Source: Burkholderiales bacterium 70-64
GTDB taxonomy: Bacteria > Pseudomonadota > Gammaproteobacteria > Burkholderiales > Burkholderiaceae_E
Reading direction: 5' to 3'
DNA length: 64,000 nucleotides
NCBI GenBank assembly: GCA_001898645.1
Contig: MKUQ01000060.1
Location: 1-64,000, forward strand
Shown one piece after another: positions 25,197 to 35,044 of the stretch (positions are counted from its first letter, which is position 1; each line of letters begins with the position of its first letter). Below the pieces are notes generated by a model. It had not been told where the DNA came from, did no database searches, and was given only the letters and a program-made list of their open reading frames with translations. The position numbers were made by a program, and so were the translations under genes.

Positions 25197-27485
25197 ATGG
25201 ATAACGACATCGCACTCGCACCGACACCGGTCGGATCGTTCTCGCTCGACATCGGCGGGATGACCTGCGCGGCCTGCGCCAACCGGGTCGAGAAGAGCCT
25301 GCGCAAGGTCGAGGGAGTCACCGAGGCCGGCGTGAACCTCGCCACCGAGGTGGCGAGCGTGCAGGTGCGCCCGGGTGAGGTGCGGGTCAGCGAGCTGATC
25401 GCCGCCGTCGAGGCGGCCGGCTACGAGGCGCGGGTACATGCCGACGACGCCACGTCCGCCCAGGCGATGCCGGTGCGCGCCGACCGCGGCGGCCTGTGGG
25501 TGCTCGGCGCTGCGTTGCTGTCGCTGCCGCTGGCTGCGCCGATGCTGCTCGAGCCGTTCGGCATCCATGCCATGCTGCCCGGCTGGTGGCAGCTGCTGCT
25601 CGCCACGCCGGTGCAGTTCGTGTTCGGGGCGCGCTTCTATCGCGACGGCTGGAACGCGGCGCGCGCGCTCAGCGGCAACATGGACCTGCTGGTGGCCATC
25701 GGCACCTCGGCCGCCTTCGGGCTCAGCCTGTATTTCCTCCTCGCCATGGGTGATGCCCACGGCGCGCACTACTACTTCGAGGCCTCGGCGGTGGTCATCA
25801 CGCTGGTGCTCCTCGGCAAGTGGCTCGAGTCGCGCGCCAAGCGGCGCACGCTGGACGCCATCCGCGCATTGCAGTCGCTGCGCCCCGAGACGGCGCGCGT
25901 GGCGGCGGGCGGGCGCGAGATCGAGCTGCCGATCGCCCAGGTGGCGGTGGGCGACGAGGTCATGGTGCGCCCGGGCGAACGCATCCCGGTCGACGGCACC
26001 ATCCTCGAGGGCGCCACACACGTCGACGAATCGATGCTGACCGGCGAGAGCCGCCCGGTGGTACGCGGCGCCGGCGAGCGCGTGGTGGGCGGCTCGATCA
26101 ACGCCGAGGGCCTGCTGCGCGTGCGCACCGAGGCGATCGGCACCGAGACGGTGCTGGCGCGCATCATCCGCCTGGTCGAGGATGCCCAGGCCGCCAAGGC
26201 GCCGATCCAGCGCCTGGTCGACCGGGTGAGCGCGGTCTTCGTACCGGTGGTGCTGCTGTGCGGCCTGCTGACCCTCGCCGCCTGGGGGCTGCTCGCGGGC
26301 GACTGGCCGCAGGCGGTGCTCAACGCGGTGTCGGTGCTGGTCATCGCCTGCCCCTGCGCGCTCGGGCTGGCGACGCCGACCGCCATCATGGCGGGCACGG
26401 GCGTGGCCGCGCGCCACGGCATCCTGATCAAGGATGCCCAGGCCCTCGAGCTGGCGCACGCCGTACGCGTGGTGGCTTTCGACAAGACCGGTACCCTCAC
26501 TGTCGGGCAGCCTGGCCTGCTGGCCCTCGAAGCCGCTTCCGGCGTCGACCGCGCGGCGCTGCTGGCCCTGGTGGCCGCGGTTCAGCATGGCAGTGAGCAC
26601 CCGCTTGCAAAGGCGGTCCAGCGGGCCTTCGAGGCCGAGCCGGCGTCCGGCGCCGCGGCGCCGCGGGTATCGGGCATCCATGCCGTGGCCGGACGTGGGG
26701 TGAGCGCTCTCCTGCACGAGGAGGGCAGCGATACCGAGGTCTTCATCGGCAGCCGGGCCTGGATGGCCGAGCGCGGGGTGGCGCTCGGCGCGCTGGCGGC
26801 GCTGGCCGATGCCCAGGAGGCCGAAGGACGCACGGTTTCGCTGGTCGCCGCGGCGGCCCCGTCGGCGGCGGCCGCGCCGCGGGTGCTGGGCCTGCTCGCC
26901 TTCGGCGACGCGATCAAGCCGGGCGCCGCCGAGGCGGTGGCCGCGCTGCACCGCCTGGGCGTGCGCACCGTGCTGCTGACGGGCGACAACGCCGGGGCCG
27001 CGGCGGCGGTCGCCGGCCGCATCGGCCTGGACGAGGTGCGCGCCCAGGTGCTGCCGGAGCAGAAGGCCGAGGCGATCCGCGCCCTGCGCGGCACGGAGGC
27101 GCCGGCCCGGGTGGTCGCCATGGTCGGCGACGGCGTGAACGATGCACCGGCGCTGGCAGCGGCCGACGTCGGCATCGCGATGGGCACCGGCACCGACGTC
27201 GCGATGCATACCGCGGGCATCACCCTGATGCGCGGTGATCCGGCGCTGGTGCCGGCGGCCATCGATGTCTCGCGCCGCACCTACGCCAAGATCCGCCAGA
27301 ACCTGTTCTGGGCCTTCGTCTACAACGTGATTGGCATTCCGCTGGCGGCGCTCGGCTTCCTCAGCCCGGTGGTGGCCGGTGCCGCGATGGCGATGTCCAG
27401 CGTGAGCGTGGTGAGCAACGCGCTCACCCTGCGTCGCTGGCGCGGGCTCGATTCAACTCCGACAGACTCCCAGCCGGTTTCTTAA
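25197..27485 (+). CDS. copA: Copper-exporting P1B-type ATPase
   Basis: A 762-residue heavy-metal ATPase that pumps Cu(I) out of the cytoplasm. It has one N-terminal metal-binding domain (GMTCAACAN, Cys24 and Cys27), the TGES actuator motif at 282-285, the transmembrane metal site CPC at 385-387, phosphorylated Asp429 in DKTGTLT, the HP motif in [16 protein letters not shown], and the MxxSS pair [13 protein letters not shown] in the last helix, which points to Cu(I) rather than Zn/Cd. No ribosome binding site precedes the ATG, which follows a terminator-like stem. A second copper gene pair lies at 33984-35009. Confidence 0.95.
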   Translation: MDNDIALAPTPVGSFSLDIGGMTCAACANRVEKSLRKVEGVTEAGVNLATEVASVQVRPGEVRVSELIAAVEAAGYEARVHADDATSAQAMPVRADRGGLWVLGAALLSLPLAAPMLLEPFGIHAMLPGWWQLLLATPVQFVFGARFYRDGWNAARALSGNMDLLVAIGTSAAFGLSLYFLLAMGDAHGAHYYFEASAVVITLVLLGKWLESRAKRRTLDAIRALQSLRPETARVAAGGREIELPIAQVAVGDEVMVRPGERIPVDGTILEGATHVDESMLTGESRPVVRGAGERVVGGSINAEGLLRVRTEAIGTETVLARIIRLVEDAQAAKAPIQRLVDRVSAVFVPVVLLCGLLTLAAWGLLAGDWPQAVLNAVSVLVIACPCALGLATPTAIMAGTGVAARHGILIKDAQALELAHAVRVVAFDKTGTLTVGQPGLLALEAASGVDRAALLALVAAVQHGSEHPLAKAVQRAFEAEPASGAAAPRVSGIHAVAGRGVSALLHEEGSDTEVFIGSRAWMAERGVALGALAALADAQEAEGRTVSLVAAAAPSAAAAPRVLGLLAFGDAIKPGAAEAVAALHRLGVRTVLLTGDNAGAAAAVAGRIGLDEVRAQVLPEQKAEAIRALRGTEAPARVVAMVGDGVNDAPALAAADVGIAMGTGTDVAMHTAGITLMRGDPALVPAAIDVSRRTYAKIRQNLFWAFVYNVIGIPLAALGFLSPVVAGAAMAMSSVSVVSNALTLRRWRGLDSTPTDSQPVS

Positions 27486-27551
27486 GAATCGCCTAAGGCA
27501 GCGCCGGCACCATCGGTTTCGTTGTTGACCGATTCGATAAGGGAGTGATTA

Positions 27552-27983
27552 GTGGAAGCCTTACCCGTACGATTCACCATCGAATTGCCTGTCGACCGCG
27601 CCGGGGCGCTGCTGCGCCGTGAGCTCGAACGCGAGGGTTTCGTGGTCGCCGGTGCCGTGCAGCCGGAGGGCGAGGCGGAAGACGGGCGGCCGGCATCGCT
27701 CGCCCTGTACGCTTACCACGGCCCCACCATGCAGGCCGCATCGCGTGCCGACCGGCGCGTAGGTCTGTACATGCTGTGCGCGGTCACCATCCGTCCGCAA
27801 GGCCAGGGCGGCAGCGAGATCCAGGGCGTGTCGCCGAACCAGCTGGCCGGCGTGTGGGGCGGGCGCCGTCTCGAGCAGCACGCGGTCGCCCAGCGCCAGC
27901 ACTTCGAGCGCGCGCTCAGCCGCCTGGAGTTCGATTACGCACCGGGGGAAACCGCCTCGTCGATGCGCCGCCGCGCTGCGTGA
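27552..27983 (+). CDS. DUF302-like protein
   Basis: A 143-residue soluble protein resembling DUF302 domains: an N-terminal helix segment ALLRRELEREGFVVAGAV and the central DRRVGLYMLCAVTI, comparable to the IGLLLPCNVVV-type strand of that family. A possible metal or heme interaction through Cys and His cannot be decided. The start is GTG at 27552, with AAGGGAG 8 bases upstream. It follows copA by 66 bases and might be co-expressed with it. The function is unknown. Confidence 0.7.
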   Translation: MEALPVRFTIELPVDRAGALLRRELEREGFVVAGAVQPEGEAEDGRPASLALYAYHGPTMQAASRADRRVGLYMLCAVTIRPQGQGGSEIQGVSPNQLAGVWGGRRLEQHAVAQRQHFERALSRLEFDYAPGETASSMRRRAA

Positions 27984-28014
27984 ACGAACGCCGAGGGGAC
28001 CACCACGCCGTTCA

Positions 28015-28135
28015 GAACGTGTGAAGGAATCGTAGCGAGCGGCCCGAGGTCGCACCGAGAAGCGCAGCCGTACTTGGGTACGGCGAGCATCGCAGGCGCG
28101 AGATCGGGCCGCGCAGCAGATTCATTCATACGTTC
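28015..28135. repeat. Imperfect palindromic repeat (REP-like) between convergent genes
   Basis: This 121-bp element begins GAACGTGTGAAGGAATC and its complement begins GAACGTATGAATGAATC, followed on both sides by GCGGCCCGA. The centre holds CCGTACTTGGGTACGG. The whole can fold into a long, interrupted hairpin. Size and end symmetry resemble dispersed intergenic palindromes of betaproteobacteria. It also probably terminates both convergent genes, ending exactly at the nnrS stop codon. Confidence 0.7.
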
Positions 28136-29356
28136 CTAGCCGGGGCGTCCGTCGATGCGGGGCGCCGCAAGCATGGGTGCGTACTTCGCGAAGTAGACCG
28201 TGAAGGCGAGGCTCCAGGCGATCGCCGCGGCGATCGTCCACGGCAGGTAGGGCAGGGCGGTCGCAAGCATGGGCACGAGCCGCAGCACGACGGCTGCCTG
28301 CACCAGCACGTAGGCGGTCACCTCGACGCGGCCCGCCTTCAGCGGCCGCCCGGTATGGCCCAGCGCGGTGCGCGTGATCATGCCGATGATCAGCCCGCCG
28401 ATGGCGCCGACGGTGAGCGCGTGCAGCCCCGCAGAGGGGGCCAGGATGCCCACGGCGCCCAGCGCCAGCAGCACCAGCCCGATCGGGATCCACGCATAGG
28501 AGAGGTGCAGGATCCACAGGATCGGCGTGCCGCGCGTGGCCCATGGGTTCCATCCGGCCAGGCGCATGGCCTGCAGCGCGGCGGCGATCAGGCACGCCGC
28601 TGCGGCCACCGCGGCGGTTGCCCCCACCAGCACCAGCAGCAGTGCCAGGACGGTGGCTGCGAGCGCGGCGATGTCCAGGGCCTGGCTGCGGAACTGGCGG
28701 ATACCGCGCAGGGCGTTCGAGGTGAAGGTGGGGATGACGCGCCCGCCGATCACGCAGATCAGGGCGATGACCGTGAACACGAAGAAGCGCCCGGCGTCCA
28801 GCGGCGAGAATGCCACGCGACCGGTCGCCGCGAGGTGGAACAGCGTGTTGGCGAGCAGAAAGGCGGTGAGCACGATCAGCACGAAGAAGTTGCGCCGGCT
28901 GCGCGCCCGCACCAGCACGATGCCGATCGAGATCATCGGCAGCACGATGAAGGCGGCATCGAGGACCAGCGCCGCGGCGATCGGTCCGGTGTAGTTGAAC
29001 ACCCGGGCGGCCAGCCAGATCGCGCACAGGCCGGCGAGATGCCGGCCCGTGGGCGTGTCCATGCCGGTCCAGGCGCGTGCCGCGGTGAGCAGGAAACCGA
29101 CGATGACCGCCAGCACGAAGCCGAAGGTCATCTCGTGGGCATGCCAGATCATGCCGGGGTAGGTGGCAGGGCCCGGAAGCGCGCCGGCGAACTGCGCGGT
29201 CCAGATCGGCACCGCCAGGGCCGCCAGCGCGGCCGCCAGCAGGTACAGGGGCCGGAAACCCAGCCGGAACAGCGCGAAGCGGCCGGCCGGCCGCGGCGCC
29301 GTCGCTTCGGGTTCGGCCAGCTGGACGAGCAGGGTGGGGGCGGAGGCAGGTTTCAT
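28136..29356 (-). CDS. nnrS: NnrS family membrane protein
   Basis: A 406-residue polytopic membrane protein of the NnrS family, a heme/copper protein tied to nitric-oxide tolerance and denitrification. About 12 hydrophobic helices are visible, with the family segments FRLGFRPLYLLAAALA, MIWHAHEMTFGF and VIGGRVIPTFTSNAL, plus ITRTALGHTGRPL near the C terminus. The ATG at 29356 is preferred, because the longer frame would place the NsrR-like operator inside the coding region. It follows a marR gene and is probably induced by nitric oxide. Confidence 0.93.
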   Translation of the reverse strand: MKPASAPTLLVQLAEPEATAPRPAGRFALFRLGFRPLYLLAAALAALAVPIWTAQFAGALPGPATYPGMIWHAHEMTFGFVLAVIVGFLLTAARAWTGMDTPTGRHLAGLCAIWLAARVFNYTGPIAAALVLDAAFIVLPMISIGIVLVRARSRRNFFVLIVLTAFLLANTLFHLAATGRVAFSPLDAGRFFVFTVIALICVIGGRVIPTFTSNALRGIRQFRSQALDIAALAATVLALLLVLVGATAAVAAAACLIAAALQAMRLAGWNPWATRGTPILWILHLSYAWIPIGLVLLALGAVGILAPSAGLHALTVGAIGGLIIGMITRTALGHTGRPLKAGRVEVTAYVLVQAAVVLRLVPMLATALPYLPWTIAAAIAWSLAFTVYFAKYAPMLAAPRIDGRPG

Positions 29357-29371
29357 GGCGAGACCGCTGTC

Positions 29372-29394
29372 AAGGTATATTTTAAGTATATCTT
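29372..29394. promoter_or_regulatory. NsrR-type operator upstream of nnrS
   Basis: An 11-1-11 inverted repeat (AAGGTATATTT, T, AAGTATATCTT) matches the known NsrR consensus (AAGATGYATTT with its complement) at most positions; the two arms agree at 9 of 11. It lies 16 bases before the nnrS start and overlaps a TATACT -10-like hexamer (29390-29385), which is the geometry for repression relieved by nitric oxide. Confidence 0.75.
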
Positions 29395-29434
29395 GATCAC
29401 GAATCATTCCGGCATATGGCCGGCCGCCTGCCGC

Positions 29435-29956
29435 TCACCTCGGCGGGGCCGCGCCCGGCTCGGCCTCGGCGCGGCTGTGGAGCCGCGCCAGGAGGTGGAT
29501 GAGCAGCTGCCGCTCCTCGGCCGACAGGACCTGGGTGAACTCGTCCTCGTGTTTGCGCATGAGCGCCTGCATGCGCTGCAGCGCCGCGTTGCCGCCCTCG
29601 GTGAGGCGCAGGCAGTAGCTGCGCCGGTCGTGGGGCGAGGGCTCACGCACGATGAGGCTGCGTCCTTCGAGCTGATCGACCACCTTGACGATGGTCGAGC
29701 GATCGACCTCCATGGCCTCGGCGAGCCGGCTCTGCGCCAGCCCCGGATTGGCGGCGATCACCTGCAGCATGCCCAGCAGGCCGGGGGTGATGTCCTCCTC
29801 GGCCGCCACGGTGCGCGAGAAGTGCCGGAAGATCGCCACCTGGGTGCGCCGCAGGTGATAGCCGAGCACCTGCGGCAGCAGGCCGTAGGAGAGCTCCTGC
29901 CCGTTCCTGGCGCCCGCCGCGGCGGGCGCGTCGGCCATCTCCCCGGGCGACCTCAT
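29435..29956 (-). CDS. MarR-family regulator of the hcr operon
   Basis: A 173-residue MarR regulator. The winged-helix part is SRLAEAMEVDRSTIVKVVDQLEGRSLIVREPSPHDRRSYCLRL-like over residues about 75-120, flanked by dimerisation helices. The ATG at 29956 overlaps the hcrB-type stop (ATGA) and has GAGGAG 4 bases upstream; longer extensions run into the reductase gene. As the last gene of the hcrCAB unit it is a likely repressor responding to an aromatic acid or its CoA ester. Confidence 0.9.
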   Translation of the reverse strand: MRSPGEMADAPAAAGARNGQELSYGLLPQVLGYHLRRTQVAIFRHFSRTVAAEEDITPGLLGMLQVIAANPGLAQSRLAEAMEVDRSTIVKVVDQLEGRSLIVREPSPHDRRSYCLRLTEGGNAALQRMQALMRKHEDEFTQVLSAEERQLLIHLLARLHSRAEAEPGAAPPR

Positions 29957-30936
29957 CCGCTCCTCGCCTCGTTCCACAGGTCGTCGACCAGCCGGCGCGC
30001 CATGCCCTGCATCACCCGCCGGCGGTACTTCGGCGCGGTGACGGTGGTGCGCAGCAGGTTGGCCGTCTTGCGCAGGGCGAGCGAGAGGCTCGCGGCCGCT
30101 TCGTTGCCCCACGGCCGGCCGGCCAGCTCGGCGGTGGGAACCATCAGCGGCGCCGAATTGGTGCCGGTGATCGCCACCCTGAGCTCGCCGATGACGTCGC
30201 CGTCGCGGCGCAGCGCCGCGGCCACGCCGGCCAGCGGGAAGTCGACGGCATCGCGCACGCGCGCCTTGGCATAGCCGGCGCGCCGCCCGTTCGTCGGCGG
30301 CAGCACCACCGCGGCCAGCGCCTCGCCCGCGCCCAGGGTCAGGTGCTCGGCGCCGCTCTCGCGGTACAGCTCGGCCAGCTTGATGCGGCGCGCGCTGTCC
30401 GGGCCGGCCACCACTGCCTCGGCGTCGAGCACCATCAGCACCGGCGCGATGTCACCGTGATAGGTGGCGTAGCAGCGGTCGCTCTTGACCACCACGTGGC
30501 ACTTGTCGCCCTTGTACTTCAGGCACCAGCCGTTGCCTTCGCGCCACCAGTCGCTCTGGTTGTAGAAGACGCAGCGGGTGTCCTGGCACAGGTTGCCGCC
30601 CAGCGTGGCCGCGGCGCGATGGGTGGGGCCGGCCACCGCCAGCGCCGCCTGGGCCACTGCCGGGTAGTCGTCGAGGACGTCGGGGTGGCGGGCCAGGTCG
30701 GCCAGCGTCACGCCTGTGCCCAGCCACAGGGCGCCTTCGATGCGCCGCACGGCGACCAGGTCGGTGACGGCGCTCAGGTCGATCAGGTCGCTCGGCTCGC
30801 CGAGGCCGCGGCGCAGGTTGACCAGCAGGTCGGTGCCGCCGCCCACGAAGCGCGCGCCGGGCAGCTCGGCCTTGAGCCGCACCGCCTCTTCCAGCGTCTC
30901 CGGGCGGTGGCAGCGGAATTCGGGCATCAGGTTCAT
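29953..30936 (-). CDS. hcrB: 4-hydroxybenzoyl-CoA reductase beta (FAD) subunit
   Basis: A 327-residue FAD-binding subunit of the molybdenum hydroxylase family. The FAD motif is [13 protein letters not shown], and [12 protein letters not shown] follows. Beyond normal CoxM-like subunits it contains a loop with cysteines 117, 122, 138, 146 and 155, matching the extra [4Fe-4S] cluster known only in 4-hydroxybenzoyl-CoA reductases. The enzyme reductively removes the para-hydroxyl to give benzoyl-CoA, using low-potential ferredoxin. Its start overlaps the stop of the alpha gene, and it overlaps marR at the other end. Confidence 0.95.
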   Translation of the reverse strand: MNLMPEFRCHRPETLEEAVRLKAELPGARFVGGGTDLLVNLRRGLGEPSDLIDLSAVTDLVAVRRIEGALWLGTGVTLADLARHPDVLDDYPAVAQAALAVAGPTHRAAATLGGNLCQDTRCVFYNQSDWWREGNGWCLKYKGDKCHVVVKSDRCYATYHGDIAPVLMVLDAEAVVAGPDSARRIKLAELYRESGAEHLTLGAGEALAAVVLPPTNGRRAGYAKARVRDAVDFPLAGVAAALRRDGDVIGELRVAITGTNSAPLMVPTAELAGRPWGNEAAASLSLALRKTANLLRTTVTAPKYRRRVMQGMARRLVDDLWNEARSG

Positions 30937-33247
30937 GACTGCACTCCGTCGCGGGCGTCGAGCAGGTCGCCCACGCACTCGGGGCTCAGCGGCATGGTGT
31001 ACGTGCGCACCCCGACCGCCTCGTGCACCGCGTCCATCACGGCCGGCAGGAAGCCGGCCAGCATGCCTTCGCTGGCCTCCTTGGCGCCGAACGGCCCGTT
31101 GGGATCGATGCTCTCGACGATGATCACCTCGATGTCCGGGCTCTCCACCATCGTGGGCACGCGGTAGTCGAGCAGGTTGCCGTGCATCATGCGGCCGTCG
31201 TCGAAGCGGGTCTGCTCCGAGAGCGCCTGGCCCATGCCCATCCACACCCCGCCCTGGACCTGCCCCTCGACCGCCAGCGGGTTGAGGGCGCGCCCGACGT
31301 CGACCGCCACCCAGACCTTCTCGGCAGTCACCTTGCCGGTGACTTCGTCGACCGAGCATTCGACCACCTGGGCGGCATAGCAGAAGCCCATGGTGGCGCC
31401 GATGGCGCTGGCCCGGATCTTCTTGTCGCCCATGAACTCGGTGGGGCTGGTGAAGGTGCCCTTGACCGTGATCGGACCGGTGTCGATCAGCGCCGCCTTG
31501 ACCACTTCGCGAAACGGCAGCTCCCTGTCGGTGCCGGCGATGCGGTAGACCTCGCCTGCGCACTCCACGTCGTCGGCGCTGGCCTCCAGCTTGCGGGCCG
31601 CCGCCTCGATGAGGATGCGCCTGAGCTGGGTGGCGGCGTCGATGGCGGCGTTGCCGACCATGAAGGTGACGCGCGACGAATAGCTGCCGTTGTCCTTGGG
31701 GGTGAGCGCACTGTCGGCCGACACCACCCGCAGCCGGTTCCAGTCGACCCCCATGACCTCGGCCACCATCTGCGCGGCCATGGTGTTGGAGCCCTGGCCG
31801 ATGTCGGCCGCGCCGGTCAGCACGGTGATGCCGCCGTCGAAGTCGAGCCTGAGGTTGACGGTGGCGTGCGGCTCGCCCGTCCAGTGCTTGGGCGTGGTGG
31901 TGCCGGAGACGAAGTGCGAGCAGGCCACCCCGAGCCCGCGGCCCTTGGGCATCTTGCCGCGCCGCTCGGCCCACCCCGAGGCCTTCATGACCTTCTCCAG
32001 GCATTCGGGCAGGCCGTAGCTCATCACCCGCTGCGCGTACGCCGTGATGTAGGGCACGGTGGGCAGCAGGTTGATCTGGCGCACGGCGAAGTGATCGAGG
32101 CCGAGCTCGTCGGCCATCTCGTTCATCAGCGCCTCGAACGCGGCGCGCGCATCGACGGTGCCGTGGCCGCGCTGCGCGCCGCACGGCGGGGTGTTGGTGT
32201 AGACCCGCCAGGCGTCGTGCTTGATGGCCGGGATCTCGTAGATGCCGTGCAGCAGCGACCCGGTGTAGAGGATGGTGATGATGCCGTAGCCGGCGTAGCC
32301 TCCGCCCTCCTGCGTCGCCTGCAGGTGGCAGGCGGTGAGCTTGCCCTCGCGCGTCATGCCGAGCTTGACCGTGACCCGGGTGTCGGGACGGCCGCGATGG
32401 GCGATGAAAGTCTCCTCGCGCGTCTGCAGCAGGCGCACCGTGCCGCCGGCCTTGCGCGCCAGCAGGGCGGCGATGATCTCGAAATGCAGGGCCTCGGTGC
32501 GCTGCCCGAAGCCGCCGCCCAGGAAGGGCTTGACCACGCGGATGTGCGCCTGCTCCATCTCCAGGCATTGCGCCACCTTCAGGAGCACGTAGTAGGGCAC
32601 CTGGGTGGTGGTGTGCAGGGTCAGGTGGCCGCGCTCGGGGTCGTATTCGGCCAGGGTCGCATTGGGCTCCATCTGGGCATGGCAGACCTCGGCGAAGCGG
32701 TAGCTCTTCTCGCGCACCAGGTGGGCGGCGGCGAAGCCGGCCTCGGTGTCGCCGAACTCGGCGTGCACCTCGCGCAGCACGTTGTTGGGCTTCTCGATGT
32801 GGATCGGCTCGGCGCCCGGCTTCATCGCCTTGCGCGCGTCGAAGTAGGCCGGCAGCTTCTCGTACTCGACGCGGATCAGCTTGAGGGCGCGCGCCGCGGT
32901 GGCCTCGTCGACCGCCGCCACCGCCGCCACCGGGTCGCCGCGATAGCGCACCTTCCCGCGCGCCAGCGGGAACTCGTTCTCGGCGATGGGCAGCACGCCG
33001 AACGGCACCTTGCAGTCCTCGCCCGTGCACACCGCCACCACGCCCGGCAGCGCCTCGGCCGCCGAGGTGTCGATGGACAGGATGCGCGCGTGCGGCAGCG
33101 GCGAGCGCAGGATGCGGCCGCACAGCGCGCCGACGGCCGGCAGGTCGGCGGTGTACTTCGCCTTGCCGGTGACCTTGTCGACGCCGTCGATGAGCGGCGT
33201 GCGCACGCCCACCGTGCCGACGCGGACCTTCTCCAGCTGCGTGATGC

Positions 33248-33251
<4 letters not shown>
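30933..33251 (-). CDS. hcrA: 4-hydroxybenzoyl-CoA reductase alpha (molybdopterin) subunit
   Basis: A 772-residue molybdopterin-cytosine-dinucleotide subunit, about the length of characterised HcrA proteins. Recognisable cofactor segments include [36 protein letters not shown] and the Glu-containing active-site segment [14 protein letters not shown] near the C terminus. It carries the substrate site for 4-hydroxybenzoyl-CoA. Both ends overlap neighbours by ATGA, so hcrC, hcrA, hcrB and marR are translationally coupled. Confidence 0.95.
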
Positions 33252-33799
<548 letters not shown>

Positions 33800-33909
33800 C
33801 GGCCGCCTCCTGCTGGTCTGCCGTCGGGTGCGGCGGCCGGCCTGACAGGGGCCGCCGCCTACATTGTTGCGTAGGTAAACATTCTGGTCGCGAGCGGTTG
33901 CTGCTGCCC

Positions 33910-33923
33910 TTGACGTGGATCAA
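33910..33923. promoter_or_regulatory. FNR/Anr-type box upstream of hcrC
   Basis: TTGACGTGGATCAA matches the FNR consensus TTGAT-N4-ATCAA at 9 of 10 specified positions. It is centred about 117 bases upstream of the hcrC start. A CCTAC-N8-GTAGG imperfect dyad (33858-33875) lies between the box and the gene and could be a MarR site. Confidence 0.7.
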
Positions 33924-33983
33924 GTCGATCCGGCGGCACGGCGGCGTGGGGGATAGGCTGGGCTGGGCAGCCCGAGGATCGCG

Positions 33984-34451
33984 TCAGTGTTTCGGCATGG
34001 CCCCGTGCCCGCCGTGCGCGGCGGCGCCCAGCGCGCGCACCGGCGCCTGCACGTCGACCGTCTCGCGCGTTCCGTCGGCCTTCTCGAGCACCAGCGTCAG
34101 CGGCACCGTTTCGCCGGCCTTCAGCGGCTTCTTCAGGTTCATCAGCATCAGGTGGTAGCCGCCCGGCTCCAGGGCGACCGCCTTGCCGGCCGGCAGGTCG
34201 AGGCCGCCGATGGCGCGCATGCGCATCACGTTGTTCTCCATCGCCATTTCGTGGATCTCGACCACGCCGGCGGCGGGCGAGCGCGCCTGCACCAGGCGTA
34301 CGGCCTGGGCGGAGTCCAGTTTCATGAAGGCGCCGCTGGCGGTCTGCTGCGGCACCGTCGCGCGCACCCAGGGGTCGGTGACGGTGACCTGGGCGAAGGC
34401 GGCGCCGGCGAGGGCGGCGTACAGGATCGAGGCGCTCAGGAAGCGTTTCAT
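33984..34451 (-). CDS. Periplasmic copper chaperone PCu(A)C
   Basis: A 155-residue periplasmic Cu(I) chaperone. A signal peptide of about 20 residues ends AGAAFAQ. The full family motif H-x10-M-x21-H-x-M is present: His in EIHEMAMENNVMRM, then Met after ten residues, then YHLM after 21 more. A His-rich tail (HGGHGAMPKH) adds metal ligands. These proteins deliver copper to cytochrome oxidase. The ATG at 34451 is chosen from the signal peptide start. A DUF2946 gene lies 147 bases upstream in the same direction. Confidence 0.93.
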   Translation of the reverse strand: MKRFLSASILYAALAGAAFAQVTVTDPWVRATVPQQTASGAFMKLDSAQAVRLVQARSPAAGVVEIHEMAMENNVMRMRAIGGLDLPAGKAVALEPGGYHLMLMNLKKPLKAGETVPLTLVLEKADGTRETVDVQAPVRALGAAAHGGHGAMPKH

Positions 34452-34598
34452 CGTTGCGGTTCCATGTCGAGAAGAGTCATCTCCGGCGCGGGCGCCGGGG
34501 CGGTGTTTCCGGTCCGGCCGCGCGGGACGACGTGCGCGGCGTTCGGGCCGTCGATCCGCCCGCGGTCGCGGCGGGCGGCGGTGCAAGCGTGGGAGGCG
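34452..34598. other. Gap between DUF2946 gene and copper chaperone
   Basis: In these 147 bases no gene or terminator with a U-run is evident. Open frames here are Arg/Pro-rich and not protein-like. A GGCGCGGGCGCCGGGGC stretch could form small GC stems. Confidence 0.4.
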
Positions 34599-35009
34599 CT
34601 ATGCAGCGAGGGGCGGTGCGCGCGGATTGGCGGGCGACCAGCCGTCCGTGCGCTGGCGCGCCGCATGCGCGGTCGCGTGCGGGACGGTGAAGGGCGCGAG
34701 CGCGAGCACCGCGCCCGCGACGAAGGCCGAGGCGAGGCCGGGCTGCGCCGGTGGCCACGGGCACCAGGGACAATGCGCGCCCGTGGAGCCGGCCGGCCGC
34801 TGCGGCTGGCCCGGCAGGGTGTCGGCGAGGGAGGGAAGCGCGTGCCCGGCCGGACTCGCCGAGCAGGTCGCGCCGGCCAGCATCGCGGCTTCGGCGTCGC
34901 GCGCCAGTGCCCCGGCGATCGCCGGAGCGAGCGCCGGGACGAACGTCTCGAGCACGATCGCGAGGCAGGCGATCCATGCGGCGAGACGGCGGTGCTGCCA
35001 CGGCATCAT
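34599..35009 (-). CDS. DUF2946-family protein, copper-associated
   Basis: A 136-residue secreted or membrane-anchored protein of the DUF2946 family. A hydrophobic N-terminal segment (AAWIACLAIVLETFVPALAPA) is followed by a small Cys/Trp region (GAHCPWCPWPP) and a second hydrophobic stretch (FVAGAVLALAPF). DUF2946 genes are usually found with copper transport or resistance genes, as here with PCu(A)C. The start MM at 35009/35006 is only 6 bases downstream of a perfect TATAAT, suggesting a leaderless transcript. Confidence 0.8.
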   Translation of the reverse strand: MMPWQHRRLAAWIACLAIVLETFVPALAPAIAGALARDAEAAMLAGATCSASPAGHALPSLADTLPGQPQRPAGSTGAHCPWCPWPPAQPGLASAFVAGAVLALAPFTVPHATAHAARQRTDGWSPANPRAPPLAA

Positions 35010-35015
35010 CGGACG

Positions 35016-35021
35016 ATTATA
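35016..35021 (-). promoter_or_regulatory. TATAAT -10 element directly before the DUF2946 start
   Basis: On the minus strand a perfect TATAAT ends 6 bases before the ATG at 35009. Transcription starting at the normal distance would begin at, or within a base or two of, the A of the start codon. No convincing -35 hexamer lies 17 bases upstream. Confidence 0.5.
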
Positions 35022-35044
35022 TCGGCGGCCCCGCGCGTCGATAT

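Noticed and set aside
28015-28135. A tRNA or other structured RNA gene
   Set aside because: The pairing is end-to-end palindromic without cloverleaf features and lies between two convergent stops.
29357-29407. Longer NnrS start at 29407
   Set aside because: It would place the NsrR-like operator inside the gene and adds residues unlike the family N terminus.
34477-35001. A 174-residue open frame on the minus strand over DUF2946
   Set aside because: It is in a different frame from the DUF2946 protein, extremely Arg-rich and without hydrophobic pattern or motif.
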